From an uncultured Clostridia bacterium (lineage in GTDB: Bacteria; Bacillota; Clostridia; Lachnospirales; Anaerotignaceae), in assembly GCA_902477755.1 (NCBI GenBank), contig CABSIK010000010.1, positions 11,871-75,870 on the forward strand: 64,000 bases of DNA, read 5' to 3'. This document shows positions 7,480 through 16,102 of the stretch, in pieces. Under the pieces are notes generated by a model that was given only the letters and a program-made list of their open reading frames with translations, searched no databases and was not told the DNA's origin. How positions within the stretch are numbered: position 1 is the first letter of the stretch; every line of letters begins with the position of its first letter. The position numbers and the translations under genes were made by a program.

Positions 7480-8460
7480 ATGAAAAAAATGATGGCTTTG
7501 GCAATGGCAGCAGTAATGACAATGGCAGCACTGACAGGCTGCGGCGGCAGTGGTGACAGCGCAAGCGGCGATGTACCTGTCATCGGTATTTCCCAGTATG
7601 GACAGCATGCTTCTTTGGATAACTGCCGTGAAGGCTTCCTGTTAGGTCTGGAAGAAAGCGGCTTGGTAGAAGGCGTAGACTATGTAATTGATTATCAGAA
7701 TGCAGGTTTTGATGACACCATCGCACAGCAGATTGCGCAGAACTTTTCCGCAAACAACGTAGCTCTGATGTGCGGTATCGCAACAAACTCTGCAACAGCT
7801 TGCTATGCAGCGGCAGAAGATAAAAACATTCCCGTTATTTTCACAGCAATCACAGACCCTGTGAAAGCAAAACTGGACAGCGGCAATATCACAGGTACCA
7901 GTGATAAACTTCCCATTGAAGAACAGCTGAAACTGATCCGTGCCCTGCAGCCCGATGCAAAAACAATCGGTATCCTGTACACAACAAGCGAACCCAACTC
8001 TGTTTCCGCAGTGGAAGAATATCAGGCAAAAGCACCTGAATACGGTTTCACCATCGAAGCCATTGGTGTTATGCAGCAGTCTGAAGTATTGCAGGCAGCA
8101 GATACTATGATTTCCAAAGGCGTTGACTGCATGACAAATCTGACAGACAATAACGTGGTAGGCGTTCTGCCCTCCATTCTGGAAAAAACAAATGATGCAG
8201 GCATCCCTGTATATGGCAGTGAAATTGAACAGGTAAAAATCGGCTGTATCGCATCCGCAGGTATCGAATATGTAGCGCTGGGCAAGAGAACAGGTGAAAT
8301 GGCAGCGAAAATCCTGAAAGGCGAAGCAACAGCAGAAGAAATGCCTTACGAAACCATTACAGACTCTGAAATCTACTTCAATCCTGATGTACTGACAGCC
8401 ATGGGTCTGACATTACCCGAAGATATCGCAGCGGAAGCCATTGATGTAACCGCTGAATAA
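7480..8460 (+). CDS. trpX: TrpX-type ABC transporter substrate-binding lipoprotein
   Basis: This is a 326-residue periplasmic-binding-type lipoprotein of the ABC_sub_bind family (PF04392 type). The signal peptide ends in the lipobox LTGC with Cys21 as the lipid-anchored residue, followed by a Gly/Ser linker. The mature part has the family pattern: VPVIGISQYGQHASLD, a CGIATNSATAC segment and PVIFTAITDPV. AAGGAG precedes the ATG. It is the first full gene behind the Trp T-box and heads an operon with a permease and an ATPase. The family has broad ligands, and tryptophan is inferred from the UGG specifier and the known trpXYZ arrangement in Firmicutes. Confidence 0.88.
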   Translation: MKKMMALAMAAVMTMAALTGCGGSGDSASGDVPVIGISQYGQHASLDNCREGFLLGLEESGLVEGVDYVIDYQNAGFDDTIAQQIAQNFSANNVALMCGIATNSATACYAAAEDKNIPVIFTAITDPVKAKLDSGNITGTSDKLPIEEQLKLIRALQPDAKTIGILYTTSEPNSVSAVEEYQAKAPEYGFTIEAIGVMQQSEVLQAADTMISKGVDCMTNLTDNNVVGVLPSILEKTNDAGIPVYGSEIEQVKIGCIASAGIEYVALGKRTGEMAAKILKGEATAEEMPYETITDSEIYFNPDVLTAMGLTLPEDIAAEAIDVTAE

Positions 8461-8489
8461 GAAAAAGGCAAGAGAGAGGGTTTTCTGTT

Positions 8490-9383
8490 ATGAATGCAAT
8501 GATGGAATTATGTATCAGCACGTTGACACAGGGCTTTATATATGCCCTGTTGTCCTACGGCGTATATATCACCTATAAGATTTTGGATTTTCCTGACTTG
8601 ACTGTGGACGGCAGTTTTCCTTTGGGGGCAGCTGTAACAGCCATCATGCTGGTTAAAGGCGTGAATCCTTTTGTGACACTGCTGGCAGCTCTTTTCATTG
8701 GCGCTGTAGCAGGGTTTGTGACTGGTTTTATCCATGTAAAACTGGGTGTGAGAGATCTGCTGGCAGGTATCATCACTATGACCGCATTGTTCTCCATTAA
8801 CCTGCAAATTGCTGGATCTAACTTGGCAATCGAACGGAGCATTGATACCATTTTCACTTCCGGCCCTATTATGGCAATTATGGGCAACAGCTCCCTGATT
8901 TATCGGAAATTTGTGGTGGCTCTGGTTCTGGCAGTGGTTGTGAAACTGATTCTGGACTGGTATTTGAAAACAAAGAGCGGTCTTTTGCTTCGTGCCGTTG
9001 GGGATAACGCCACACTGGTTACAACACTGGCAAAAGATAAAGGCAATGTAAAACTCCTTGGTCTGGTCATTGCCAACGCGTTGGTTGCTCTTTCTGGTGC
9101 TGTTGTTTGTCAGGAACAGCGTGCATTCTCCAGCACCATGGGTACTGGTCAGGTGGTATTTGGCCTGGCGGCAGTTATCATTGGTACTACATTGTTCCGT
9201 AAACTCAGCTTCTTTAAAGCAACTACGGCAGTGCTCATCGGCAGTGTGTTCTATAAGGCTTGTATTCAGGTTGCCATCAGTCTGGGGCTGCCTGCAAACC
9301 TGCTGAAACTGGCAACAGCAGTATTGTTCCTAGTGGTTTTGGTACTGGGCAACAAACAGAAAGGCGGCGAAGATCGTGCTTGA
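8490..9383 (+). CDS. trpY: TrpY-type ABC transporter permease
   Basis: The 297-residue hydrophobic protein has about eight membrane spans and belongs to the branched-chain/TrpY permease family (BPD_transp_2 type). The conserved stretch YKILDFPDLTVDGSFPLGAA appears near residues 29-48 and GVRDLLAGIITMTALFSINL in the third segment. It would form the channel for the amino acid delivered by the lipoprotein at 7480. It starts 29 bases after trpX and overlaps the ATPase start by 8 bases, indicating one transcript under the T-box. Confidence 0.88.
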   Translation: MNAMMELCISTLTQGFIYALLSYGVYITYKILDFPDLTVDGSFPLGAAVTAIMLVKGVNPFVTLLAALFIGAVAGFVTGFIHVKLGVRDLLAGIITMTALFSINLQIAGSNLAIERSIDTIFTSGPIMAIMGNSSLIYRKFVVALVLAVVVKLILDWYLKTKSGLLLRAVGDNATLVTTLAKDKGNVKLLGLVIANALVALSGAVVCQEQRAFSSTMGTGQVVFGLAAVIIGTTLFRKLSFFKATTAVLIGSVFYKACIQVAISLGLPANLLKLATAVLFLVVLVLGNKQKGGEDRA

Positions 9384-10149
9384 ACTGAAACATATCAAAA
9401 AAGTATATAATCCGGGCACAGTAACAGAAATGTGTCTGTTTGACGATTTTAATCTGACTGTAAAAGATGGAGAATTTGTTTCCATCGTCGGCAGCAACGG
9501 CAGCGGCAAAACTTCTATGCTGAACATCATCTGCGGCACCATCCCCATTGAAGGGGGACAGGTTCTCATTGGCGGCAAGGATATTTCCAAAATGAAGGAC
9601 TTCCAGAGATACCGCACCATTGGTCGTGTGTATCAGAATCCTTCTATGGGTACATGCCCCAATCTGACTATGCTGGAAAATATGTCTTTGGCAGACCACA
9701 AAGGGAAACACTTTGGTCTGGGCTTTGGTATCAATAAAGCAAGAGAAAATTATTACAGAGAGCAGCTTTCTATTCTGGGGCTGGGGCTGGAAGATAAAAT
9801 GCATGTAAAACTGGGAGCGCTCTCCGGCGGTCAGCGTCAGGCGGCATCCTTGATCATGTCCACATTGACACCCATTGAATTCCTGATTTTGGACGAACAT
9901 ACAGCGGCGCTGGATCCCAAAACAGCGGAAATCATCATGGAATTGACCCATAAAGTTGTGGAAGAAAAGAAACTGACTGCTATGATGGTTACCCATAACC
10001 TGCGCTATGCGGTGGAATATGGCAGTCGTTTGATCATGATGGATAAGGGCGGCATCGTTATGGACAAAGCCGATGAAGAAAAGAAAAATACAAATATTGA
10101 TGATATTTTGGATGTATTTACTTCCATCAGTATTGAATGCGGCAACTAA
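9376..10149 (+). CDS. trpZ: TrpZ-type ABC transporter ATPase
   Basis: The 257-residue cytoplasmic ATPase powers the importer. Walker A is GSNGSGKT (residues 39-46), the ABC signature is LSGGQRQA (near 154), and Walker B is FLILDEHTA (near 172) with His in VTHNLRYAVE as the switch. The start is GTG at 9376, inside the last codons of trpY, so translation is probably coupled. A strong terminator follows at 10220. No further transport subunit is present, so trpXYZ looks complete. Confidence 0.9.
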   Translation: MLELKHIKKVYNPGTVTEMCLFDDFNLTVKDGEFVSIVGSNGSGKTSMLNIICGTIPIEGGQVLIGGKDISKMKDFQRYRTIGRVYQNPSMGTCPNLTMLENMSLADHKGKHFGLGFGINKARENYYREQLSILGLGLEDKMHVKLGALSGGQRQAASLIMSTLTPIEFLILDEHTAALDPKTAEIIMELTHKVVEEKKLTAMMVTHNLRYAVEYGSRLIMMDKGGIVMDKADEEKKNTNIDDILDVFTSISIECGN

Positions 10150-10219
10150 TATAGAAAATAAAAAAGAAAGAATTAGAGCAATTTCTTCTTAAGAAACCAT
10201 ATCAAATAATATAAAAATA

Positions 10220-10266
10220 AGCAAGCTGGAATCCTCTGTATATAAGGATTTCAGCTTGCTTTGTTT
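10220..10266 (+). terminator. Terminator after trpXYZ
   Basis: A long stem with arms AGCAAGCTGGAATCCT (10220-10235) and AGGATTTCAGCTTGCT (10245-10260), one mismatch, is followed by a T-rich run. It separates the importer operon from the convergent gene at 10303. The upstream A-rich side is weak, so it mainly serves the + strand. Confidence 0.85.
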
Positions 10267-10302
10267 TCTTATGAAAATGTCCCTAAAATTCTTTCTTTTT
10301 GT

Positions 10303-10950
10303 TTATGTATATTTCTCCATGATTTCATGGATAGTTTTCATCAGTTCATCATATAAAACTTCATATCCGCGGTTGCTCAGGTGCTCACCGTCATATTGGA
10401 AGCAGGCTTCATAGTCTGCTTTATTTTTTATGCTTTTATAAACGGAAAAGAGATCCATCACAGGCAAATTGTATTCCGCAGCTACCTTTTTGACCATTTC
10501 ACCGTAATATTCAAGACGATCGTTGGTGGTGAATGGATAAAAATCTGTATCCACCATGGAAGGCGGTGTCATCAGTACAATAAGAGGAACCCCGTTGTGG
10601 AAATCACTTTCTGTGGATAAAGACAAAATCTGCGTAATGATTTGCCGCAGGTTTTCCTCAAATTCATAAGGTGTCCGGTACTGCCCTTCGTTCAGGGCAC
10701 TGTCATTGGAGCCAAACCAGATAAAGACCATTTGCGGTTTGTGCTGTAAGACACTGCCTTTCAGCCGCGCCAAAGCCTCCCGTGTAGTGTGTCCATTGAT
10801 GCCGCTGTTGCGTACTTCCCAAGAGTATTGGGGATATGCTTTCGGCAGTTCTTTGGAAAGATAATAAGGATAGGCAATATGTTCCAACACACCATAACCA
10901 TAGGTTAAGCTGTCGCCAAAACAGACGATCTTCATTTCTGCATTTGCCAT
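10303..10950 (-). CDS. SGNH/GDSL-family hydrolase
   Basis: A 215-residue cytoplasmic esterase-type protein of the SGNH family, closest in feel to isoamyl-acetate-hydrolysing or lysophospholipase-like members. Block I is CFGDSLTYGYG with nucleophile Ser14. Block II Gly lies in VRNSGINGHTT, block III Asn in WFGSNDSA, and the block V Asp/His pair in YDGEHLSNRGYE. The ATG at 10950 was chosen because a promoter (TTGACA, 17 bases, TACAAT) occupies 10985-11013, so an upstream start at 11013 would lie before the transcript. GGGAGTG precedes it. No signal peptide is visible. The substrate is unknown. Confidence 0.85.
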   Translation of the reverse strand: MANAEMKIVCFGDSLTYGYGVLEHIAYPYYLSKELPKAYPQYSWEVRNSGINGHTTREALARLKGSVLQHKPQMVFIWFGSNDSALNEGQYRTPYEFEENLRQIITQILSLSTESDFHNGVPLIVLMTPPSMVDTDFYPFTTNDRLEYYGEMVKKVAAEYNLPVMDLFSVYKSIKNKADYEACFQYDGEHLSNRGYEVLYDELMKTIHEIMEKYT

Positions 10951-10984
10951 AATTTTTTTCACTCCCATCGCATGTTTTGCCTTG

Positions 10985-11013
10985 ATTGTAAAGGTTTGGG
11001 CTGCGTTTGTCAA
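10985..11013 (-). promoter_or_regulatory. SigA-type promoter for the SGNH hydrolase
   Basis: Read on the minus strand, TTGACA (11008-11013) and TACAAT (10985-10990) are 17 bases apart. The -35 box overlaps the stop codon of the LytTR gene at 11010. Confidence 0.7.
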
Positions 11014-11747
11014 TCATTGGCGAAAAGACTGGATATGGCAGAAAGGAACTGTTTTTTATATCCACGGCTTACATAGGCATGTTGGTCACTGTGGAAAAAA
11101 GAAAGTTCCCAAGGGTTTTTGCTCTTGTCCAAATAAGAGATGTTGCTTAGATTGACGATAAAGGAGCGATGGGTTTGCACCATATAGGAAGAATGCATGG
11201 TTTCGCGGATTTTATAAAGGGGCATGGAAAATACCACTTCTTTTGTGCGTAAATGAAAAATGGCTTTTTTCATGACGATTTCGATAAACAATATATCCTC
11301 ATAGGGAAAACTGTAAATCCCTTTTGCTGTGGAAATTTGGCATAGGCGCGAGCTGAAATCTTTTGTGTGCTGAAAAAGCAAATGGTAATAATGGATTAGA
11401 TGTGCCAGTTCCTGTTCTTTTTCTTGCGTAAGAGGGAGCATGAAGATTTCGATAAAATTCCATTGGGGGATCACCTGTAGGATATGAGCAATCTGTGTAG
11501 AAAGCAGAATAACTGGTGTATGTATATTATTCGGGAATTTACGAAGAAATGTCATAAAACGTTTTGCGTAAATAAAGTCCAAATCAGGCATAAGCAAAAC
11601 GCAGTGGATTTTGATCTGTTTGCAGAAAGAAACAGCTTTTTCCAGTGAATTGCTTTCATACAGCACAAAATCAGCATTTTGACCGCAAATGTTCTGTACC
11701 TTTTCGGAGGTGATTTTGCTGAAGTTGACCAATAACAGGTGAAACAT
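11010..11747 (-). CDS. LytTR-domain transcriptional regulator with degenerate receiver-like half
   Basis: The C-terminal 100 residues (about 142-240) match the LytTR DNA-binding domain: YSFPYEDILFIEIVMKKAIFHLRT, then YMVQTHRSFIVNLSNISYLDK. The N-terminal 125 residues resemble a response-regulator receiver in length and alternation, with a possible Asp in LLMPDLDF. The acidic pair expected near the N-terminus is missing, so phosphorylation is doubtful. The ATG at 11747 was chosen over one 15 bases upstream because GGGAGG lies just before it. It is transcribed away from spoIIIAA with a 119-base shared control region. No histidine kinase partner is nearby, so targets are unknown. Confidence 0.8.
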   Translation of the reverse strand: MFHLLLVNFSKITSEKVQNICGQNADFVLYESNSLEKAVSFCKQIKIHCVLLMPDLDFIYAKRFMTFLRKFPNNIHTPVILLSTQIAHILQVIPQWNFIEIFMLPLTQEKEQELAHLIHYYHLLFQHTKDFSSRLCQISTAKGIYSFPYEDILFIEIVMKKAIFHLRTKEVVFSMPLYKIRETMHSSYMVQTHRSFIVNLSNISYLDKSKNPWELSFFHSDQHAYVSRGYKKQFLSAISSLFAND

Positions 11748-11773
11748 ATTGATTCCTCCCATAGTTTTCTGAA

Positions 11774-11802
11774 TCTATACCCATCTTATCACACAATGTG
11801 AA
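11774..11802 (-). promoter_or_regulatory. Promoter for the LytTR regulator
   Basis: On the minus strand TTCACA (11797-11802) and TATAGA (11774-11779) are spaced by 17 bases. It lies in the spoIIIAA intergenic region. On the + strand CATAATTT (11819-11826) and CACACAAT (11790-11797) weakly resemble a SigE -10 for spoIIIAA, but no convincing -35 was seen. Confidence 0.55.
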
Positions 11803-11866
11803 AAAATAAAAGCAGTATCATAATTTTCATTCTGGAGAATATATTGGAAAAAGGAGGTGGACATGT

Positions 11867-12829
11867 ATGGCTGAATTGGGAGGACTATGGAAATCACTGC
11901 CGCCGGCACTGGGGAAGATCATACAGGATAGTAGTTGCTCTTTGGAACATCTGGAAGAAATTCGTCTGCGATTGGGACAGCCCATACTGCTCAAAGAGAA
12001 AGGCAGATGGATTCCCTGTATGGCAAAAAACGACAAGAAAAGACATATTTTTTCAAATTGTGACATGAAAGCATGCGTTTCTTTGTTGAGTGCCTATTCA
12101 TTATATGCTTTTGCGGAAGAAATCAGACAGGGTTTTTTGACCATAGAGGGCGGACATCGTATTGGTTTTTGCGGAAAAGCTGTCATGGAAGATGGGAGAA
12201 TCAAAACGCTGCACCCCATCAGTTCTTTGAACATCCGTATTGCGCGGGAGGTAAAAGGATGTGCGGATGGTATCTTGCCATATCTGTTTTCTGACGGGCA
12301 TTTCTGCCATACGATGATTCTTTCTCCGCCGGGGTGCGGCAAGACCACATTGCTTCGGGAACTAATAAGAAAATTGAGCAGAACGGAAGGGGGATATGCT
12401 GTAGGCGTAGTGGATGAGAGGGGAGAGATTGCAGGCATGTGCGGCGGCATTGCTCAAATGGATTTGGGAGAATGTACGGATGTGATCAGCGGCTGTCCAA
12501 AAGCAGAAGGTATGCTGCTTTTGCTGCGGAGTATGTCCCCACAGATCATTGCTGTGGACGAGCTTGGGCGTGAAAATGACTTTTTGGCAGCTTCAGACCT
12601 AATCCATGCTGGCGTGAAGCTTCTCTGCACTGTCCATGGCAGTTCTTTGGAAGAATTGGAAAAGAGAACTTTGCTCAGCGGTTTGTTAGCCCATGAAGTG
12701 GTGGAACGCTATGTGATTTTATCAGCATCTCAAGGCGTTGGCACAGTGGATGCCATTTTGGATGGCAATGGACAGGTCATTTACGAAAAAGGAGGGGCGT
12801 CATGGTACAAAGCATCGGGATTTGCATGA
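11867..12829 (+). CDS. spoIIIAA: Stage III sporulation protein AA (ATPase)
   Basis: SpoIIIAA is the secretion-ATPase-like engine of the mother cell-forespore channel that keeps the engulfed forespore active. The 320-residue protein has Walker A SPPGCGKTT near residue 153, a Walker B region VVDERGEIAG, and a later ADP-sensing stretch IIAVDELGRENDF. The N-terminal half carries the family pattern LEEIRLRLGQPI and GGHRIGFCGKAV. AAGGAGGTGG lies upstream of the ATG. It heads eight contiguous spoIIIA genes and overlaps spoIIIAB by 28 bases. In Bacillus this operon is driven by SigE in the mother cell. Confidence 0.95.
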   Translation: MAELGGLWKSLPPALGKIIQDSSCSLEHLEEIRLRLGQPILLKEKGRWIPCMAKNDKKRHIFSNCDMKACVSLLSAYSLYAFAEEIRQGFLTIEGGHRIGFCGKAVMEDGRIKTLHPISSLNIRIAREVKGCADGILPYLFSDGHFCHTMILSPPGCGKTTLLRELIRKLSRTEGGYAVGVVDERGEIAGMCGGIAQMDLGECTDVISGCPKAEGMLLLLRSMSPQIIAVDELGRENDFLAASDLIHAGVKLLCTVHGSSLEELEKRTLLSGLLAHEVVERYVILSASQGVGTVDAILDGNGQVIYEKGGASWYKASGFA

Positions 12830-13320
12830 TTCTGGCAGTGACAACACTGACAGGCGCTTATTTTTGTCTTAGGGAAAAGTACCGCCTTCAGGATTTGCGA
12901 GAACTGGAAAAAGCCTTGGTCATGATGGAAAGCCAGATTCGTTTTTTGTCTGTACCTCTGTCGGAAGTGCTGGAAAATATTAGTTACCAGACCAAAGGAC
13001 AGGTTGGGATGCTCATGGAGAAAGCGGCAAAAGCCATGGCGGAAAGGACAGGGGAAACTGCCGAGGAGATTTGGGAAGCGGTATGGATGCAGCATATCTC
13101 CCATACTTATTTTTCCGGAGAGGATTATCAAAGTATCCTCCGCTTTGGCAAGACGTTGGGGTATCTGGATCAGGAGCAGCAGAAAAATAGTACCGAGCTG
13201 TTTTTAACGGAGTTACGGCAGAAATGCGGACAGATTGAGCGCAGGCTGGAGAAAAACGGACGGCTTTACTATAGTATGGGTTTTTTAGGCGGTTTGATGC
13301 TGGTCATTGTGCTGCTGTAA
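12802..13320 (+). CDS. spoIIIAB: Stage III sporulation protein AB
   Basis: SpoIIIAB is a membrane protein related to GspF of type II secretion systems and supports the SpoIIIA-SpoIIQ channel. The 172-residue product has a hydrophobic N-terminal span and a C-terminal span (MGFLGGLMLVIVLL). Between them is a helical cytoplasmic part with the family stretch LRDLEKALVMMESQI-like (LRELEKALVMMESQI) and FLSVPLSEVL. It overlaps the end of spoIIIAA, and spoIIIAC follows after 19 bases. Length and order match the family. Confidence 0.93.
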   Translation: MVQSIGICMILAVTTLTGAYFCLREKYRLQDLRELEKALVMMESQIRFLSVPLSEVLENISYQTKGQVGMLMEKAAKAMAERTGETAEEIWEAVWMQHISHTYFSGEDYQSILRFGKTLGYLDQEQQKNSTELFLTELRQKCGQIERRLEKNGRLYYSMGFLGGLMLVIVLL

Positions 13321-13339
13321 AGAATGGAGGGGAAGAAAA

Positions 13340-13534
13340 ATGGATATCAGTATCATATTTCGCATTGCCGCGGTGGGGGTGCTGGTGGCAGTGCTCAATC
13401 AGGTTTTGCTGCGGGCAGGAAGGGAAGAACAGGCCATGCTCACGACTCTTGCAGGGTTGGTGGTGGTGCTCTTTTGGGTGATACAGTATGTCAGCACACT
13501 TTTTGAAACCATGGAAACCATGTTTCGTTTTTAG
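13340..13534 (+). CDS. spoIIIAC: Stage III sporulation protein AC
   Basis: A 64-residue integral membrane protein, the usual SpoIIIAC length, with two hydrophobic spans separated by LLRAGREEQAML. It is a membrane component of the feeding-tube channel between mother cell and forespore. The ATG at 13340 follows GGAGGGGAAG. An in-frame upstream start would add a Cys-rich tail inside the spoIIIAB end and is not needed. spoIIIAD begins 6 bases after the stop. Confidence 0.92.
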   Translation: MDISIIFRIAAVGVLVAVLNQVLLRAGREEQAMLTTLAGLVVVLFWVIQYVSTLFETMETMFRF

Positions 13535-13540
13535 GAGGGG

Positions 13541-13930
13541 ATGAAGGTGGAAATGGCAGCATTGGCGGCTTTTGGATTGACAGGAACTTTTTTGGCCTTG
13601 GTACTGAAAAAAGAAAATCCTCAATTTGCCCTTTTGACAGCATTGGCAACCGGAGTCCTTCTCTTTTTGCAGATTTGCAGTCCCTTGGGAGAATTGCTGG
13701 ATATGCTGCAGCAGATGGCAGAACAGGCAGGTGTTGCAGAAGGATATTTTGGCATTGTGCTGAAGGTCATCGGCATTGCTTATCTTTCTCAGTTTGCTTC
13801 TCAGCTTTGCGCAGATGCAGGGGAGGGCGCTGTAGCTGCAAAAATCGAATTGGCTGGAAAAGTCTTGATTATGGCAATTTCTATTCCTGTGTTGACGGAA
13901 GTCCTTCAAGTAGTATTGACGCTGGTGTGA
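13541..13930 (+). CDS. spoIIIAD: Stage III sporulation protein AD
   Basis: A 129-residue membrane protein with three to four spans, similar in build to SpoIIIAC but longer, and part of the same channel. Characteristic stretches are ALVLKKENPQFALLTALATG near the N-terminus and GIAYLSQFASQLCADAGE in the middle, ending in PVLTEVLQVVLTLV. AGGAGGGG touches the ATG. It lies between spoIIIAC and spoIIIAE with 6- and 14-base gaps, so the genes are surely cotranscribed. Confidence 0.93.
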   Translation: MKVEMAALAAFGLTGTFLALVLKKENPQFALLTALATGVLLFLQICSPLGELLDMLQQMAEQAGVAEGYFGIVLKVIGIAYLSQFASQLCADAGEGAVAAKIELAGKVLIMAISIPVLTEVLQVVLTLV

Positions 13931-13944
13931 AAAGGGGGAGATCC

Positions 13945-15060
13945 ATGAAAAAAATCGGCATGATGGTGTTATTGAGTCTGTTCCTCCTTGCTGTGCCAGT
14001 ACCTGCTTGGGGTGCTTCTGCAGAACTTGCGCCTTATCTGGAAGATCTTGACATGGAACAGATTGACGCGGCAGCAGGGGATGCTGTGGAGGATGTGACC
14101 TTTTCTGAATTGGTGAAAGATGTGCTTTCGGGTGATTTTTCCTTTTCCATGGAGGAGATTTGGGGAAAATTGGGAGAAATTGCTTTCGGTGAATTGCGGA
14201 CACAAACAAAATTAGTGATGCAGCTTATTGCGGTATCGGTACTGGCTGCGGTTCTGCGGCAGGTGAGCGGCTCTTTTTGCGGAAGAGAAGTGGGAGAAAT
14301 GGGGTTTTACGTCTGTTATATGGTGTTGATTGTAGTCATCATTACCACCTTTTACGACATGACAGCCATGGTGGTGGAGCGAGTGGAGCAGACGGCGGAT
14401 ATTTTCGCGGCAATGCTCCCTGTTTTTCTGGCACTGGCGGCATCTTCTGGTAATTTGACACAAACAGCACTCATGGGGCCTACCATGATGGGTGGATGTA
14501 CTCTTATTGTATTGATACTGAAAAGTGTCATTGTTCCTGTACTGTTGGCAGCGGTGGCTCTGGAATTGGTAGACCGTCTTTCGGAACAGCCCCTCACAGC
14601 CAGATTTGCAGCACTGCTGCGGCAAGGTGTATCTTGGGGGCTGAAAGGATTGGCAGGAGGATTTATGCTGCTGTTGTCCTTACAGAAAATCGGCGGCGGT
14701 GCTGTCAATGGTCTGGCGGTACGGACAGCAAAGATTGCTGTTAATGCGGTGCCTGTGGTAGGGGATGTCATGGGGGGCGCAGTGGATACGGCAGCGGCGG
14801 TAGCAGGCACCATCCGCAGTGGAACATTGGCGGCGGCAGTGATTTTTTTATTGCTGCTCTGCATTCCGCTGGTAGTGAAGTTGGTGGCAATGACACTGAT
14901 CTTCAAGCTGACGGCAGCGGCAGTGGAATCTGTCTGTGAAGCCCGTTTGGTGGAGTGCATCGGCATTGCAGGAGATTATACAGCCCTTCTGCTGGGCGTT
15001 GTTTTTCTGGTGGAAGTAATGTTCCTGTTTTCTTCTGTACTTCTGCTGGGGGTGTTGTAG
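13945..15060 (+). CDS. spoIIIAE: Stage III sporulation protein AE
   Basis: SpoIIIAE is the large polytopic membrane protein of the SpoIIIA complex. The 371-residue product starts with a signal peptide (KKIGMMVLLSLFLLAVPVPA, cleavage after AWG). An acidic extracytoplasmic stretch follows, then about seven to eight membrane spans with the conserved SWGLKGLAGGFMLLLSLQKI. The ATG at 13945 was chosen because GGGGGAG precedes it and the signal peptide begins there. The same frame is open further upstream inside spoIIIAD, but with no ribosome site. Usual family length is just under 400 residues. Confidence 0.93.
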   Translation: MKKIGMMVLLSLFLLAVPVPAWGASAELAPYLEDLDMEQIDAAAGDAVEDVTFSELVKDVLSGDFSFSMEEIWGKLGEIAFGELRTQTKLVMQLIAVSVLAAVLRQVSGSFCGREVGEMGFYVCYMVLIVVIITTFYDMTAMVVERVEQTADIFAAMLPVFLALAASSGNLTQTALMGPTMMGGCTLIVLILKSVIVPVLLAAVALELVDRLSEQPLTARFAALLRQGVSWGLKGLAGGFMLLLSLQKIGGGAVNGLAVRTAKIAVNAVPVVGDVMGGAVDTAAAVAGTIRSGTLAAAVIFLLLLCIPLVVKLVAMTLIFKLTAAAVESVCEARLVECIGIAGDYTALLLGVVFLVEVMFLFSSVLLLGVL

Positions 15061-15076
15061 AAAGGAAGTGAGAGGC

Positions 15077-15529
15077 ATGATGGAGGCTTTTACCGCATAT
15101 ATAAAAACTATAAGCGCCTTGACCGTTTTTTCGGTGGCTGTGGGGCTGTTGATGCCAAAGGGAAATTTTCGGCAGTATATCCGATGGTTATTGGGACTCT
15201 TGGTGCTTTTGGCAGTGCTGAAACCCATGATGGGGCTGTTTCACTTGGAAGAAATGGATTTTGCCCATTTTTTTGCATTGCCGGAACAAGAAGTGACTTA
15301 TGATGCAAAACTGGGAGAAAACTGGACACGAAAGACAATGGAAAATCAGGTTTTGTCAGAACTGCAAAGGCAGGAGCCCAATGTAGATGGCGTACATATT
15401 GCATGGAATGAGGAAAGCGGACTGCCGGAGGAAATGGAAATCAGCGGAAAAAATCTGCCGGAATCCCTCAAGGATAAGGCGGCAAAAGAATATGGCATGG
15501 AAATAGAAGCCATTACGCTGGTTCCGTAA
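15077..15529 (+). CDS. spoIIIAF: Stage III sporulation protein AF
   Basis: A 150-residue protein with two N-terminal membrane spans (ISALTVFSVAVGLLMPKGNF and IRWLLGLLVLLAVLKPMMGLF) and a soluble C-terminal domain of about 80 residues. SpoIIIAF is one of the ring-forming members of the SpoIIIA channel. The ATG at 15077 fits AAAGGAAG 8-10 bases upstream. A GTG at 15068 would sit too close to that site. It lies 16 bases after spoIIIAE and 21 before spoIIIAG. Confidence 0.9.
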   Translation: MMEAFTAYIKTISALTVFSVAVGLLMPKGNFRQYIRWLLGLLVLLAVLKPMMGLFHLEEMDFAHFFALPEQEVTYDAKLGENWTRKTMENQVLSELQRQEPNVDGVHIAWNEESGLPEEMEISGKNLPESLKDKAAKEYGMEIEAITLVP

Positions 15530-15550
15530 TATACAAAAGGGGGAAAGAGA

Positions 15551-16090
15551 ATGAAAAACGATTTTTTACGCCGCTTATTTTGTCCAGAAAATCGGCAGGT
15601 GCGGATGAAAATGGCGGCAGGGCTCCTCATTGGCATTGCGCTGCTGCTGAGTAGTCATTTTGTGGAAGGAGAACCAAAGGAACAAGGGGCTGTGGAAAAT
15701 GTACAGCAAACCACAGGAGAGAGAGCCGAACGGCAGTTGGAAGCAGAACTGGAACGGGTTCTCAGTCAGGTGGCAGGAGCAGGAGAAGTGCAGGTGCTTT
15801 TGACTTATGCCACCACTGCGGAAAGTACCCCTGCCAGAGAGGAGAAAATTGAAGAAAGCAATGGAAGCAGTGAAAATGCCGTAAGCCGAGAAAGCACAGT
15901 GGTGCTGATGGAGGACGGCAGCGGCGGACAGTCACCGCTGATTCTGACAGAGACAGCGCCGCAGGTGGAAGGTGTGCTCATTGTAGCACAGGGAGCCGGT
16001 GATCCGGTGGTATGTGATGGGTTAAGTCGTGGGGCACAGGCATTGCTGCAGGTGCCTGCACATAAAATAGCCATACTCAAAATGAAATAA
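15551..16090 (+). CDS. spoIIIAG: Stage III sporulation protein AG
   Basis: SpoIIIAG forms a large oligomeric ring in the space between the two sporulation membranes. The 179-residue product has one membrane span (residues about 21-38, AAGLLIGIALLLSSHF) and a ring-building motif domain. In that domain, EAELERVLSQVAGAGEVQVLLTY and the closing VEGVLIVAQGAGDPVV ... GAQALLQVPAHKIAILKMK fit the YscJ/FliF-like fold. A low-complexity Glu/Ser stretch interrupts the domain near residues 95-125. spoIIIAH starts 12 bases later. Confidence 0.93.
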   Translation: MKNDFLRRLFCPENRQVRMKMAAGLLIGIALLLSSHFVEGEPKEQGAVENVQQTTGERAERQLEAELERVLSQVAGAGEVQVLLTYATTAESTPAREEKIEESNGSSENAVSRESTVVLMEDGSGGQSPLILTETAPQVEGVLIVAQGAGDPVVCDGLSRGAQALLQVPAHKIAILKMK

Positions 16091-16102
16091 GGGGGAAAAA
16101 GT

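Noticed and set aside
13675..13944. Longer spoIIIAE start inside spoIIIAD
   Set aside because: The frame is open, but the signal peptide and GGGGGAG ribosome site place the start at 13945.
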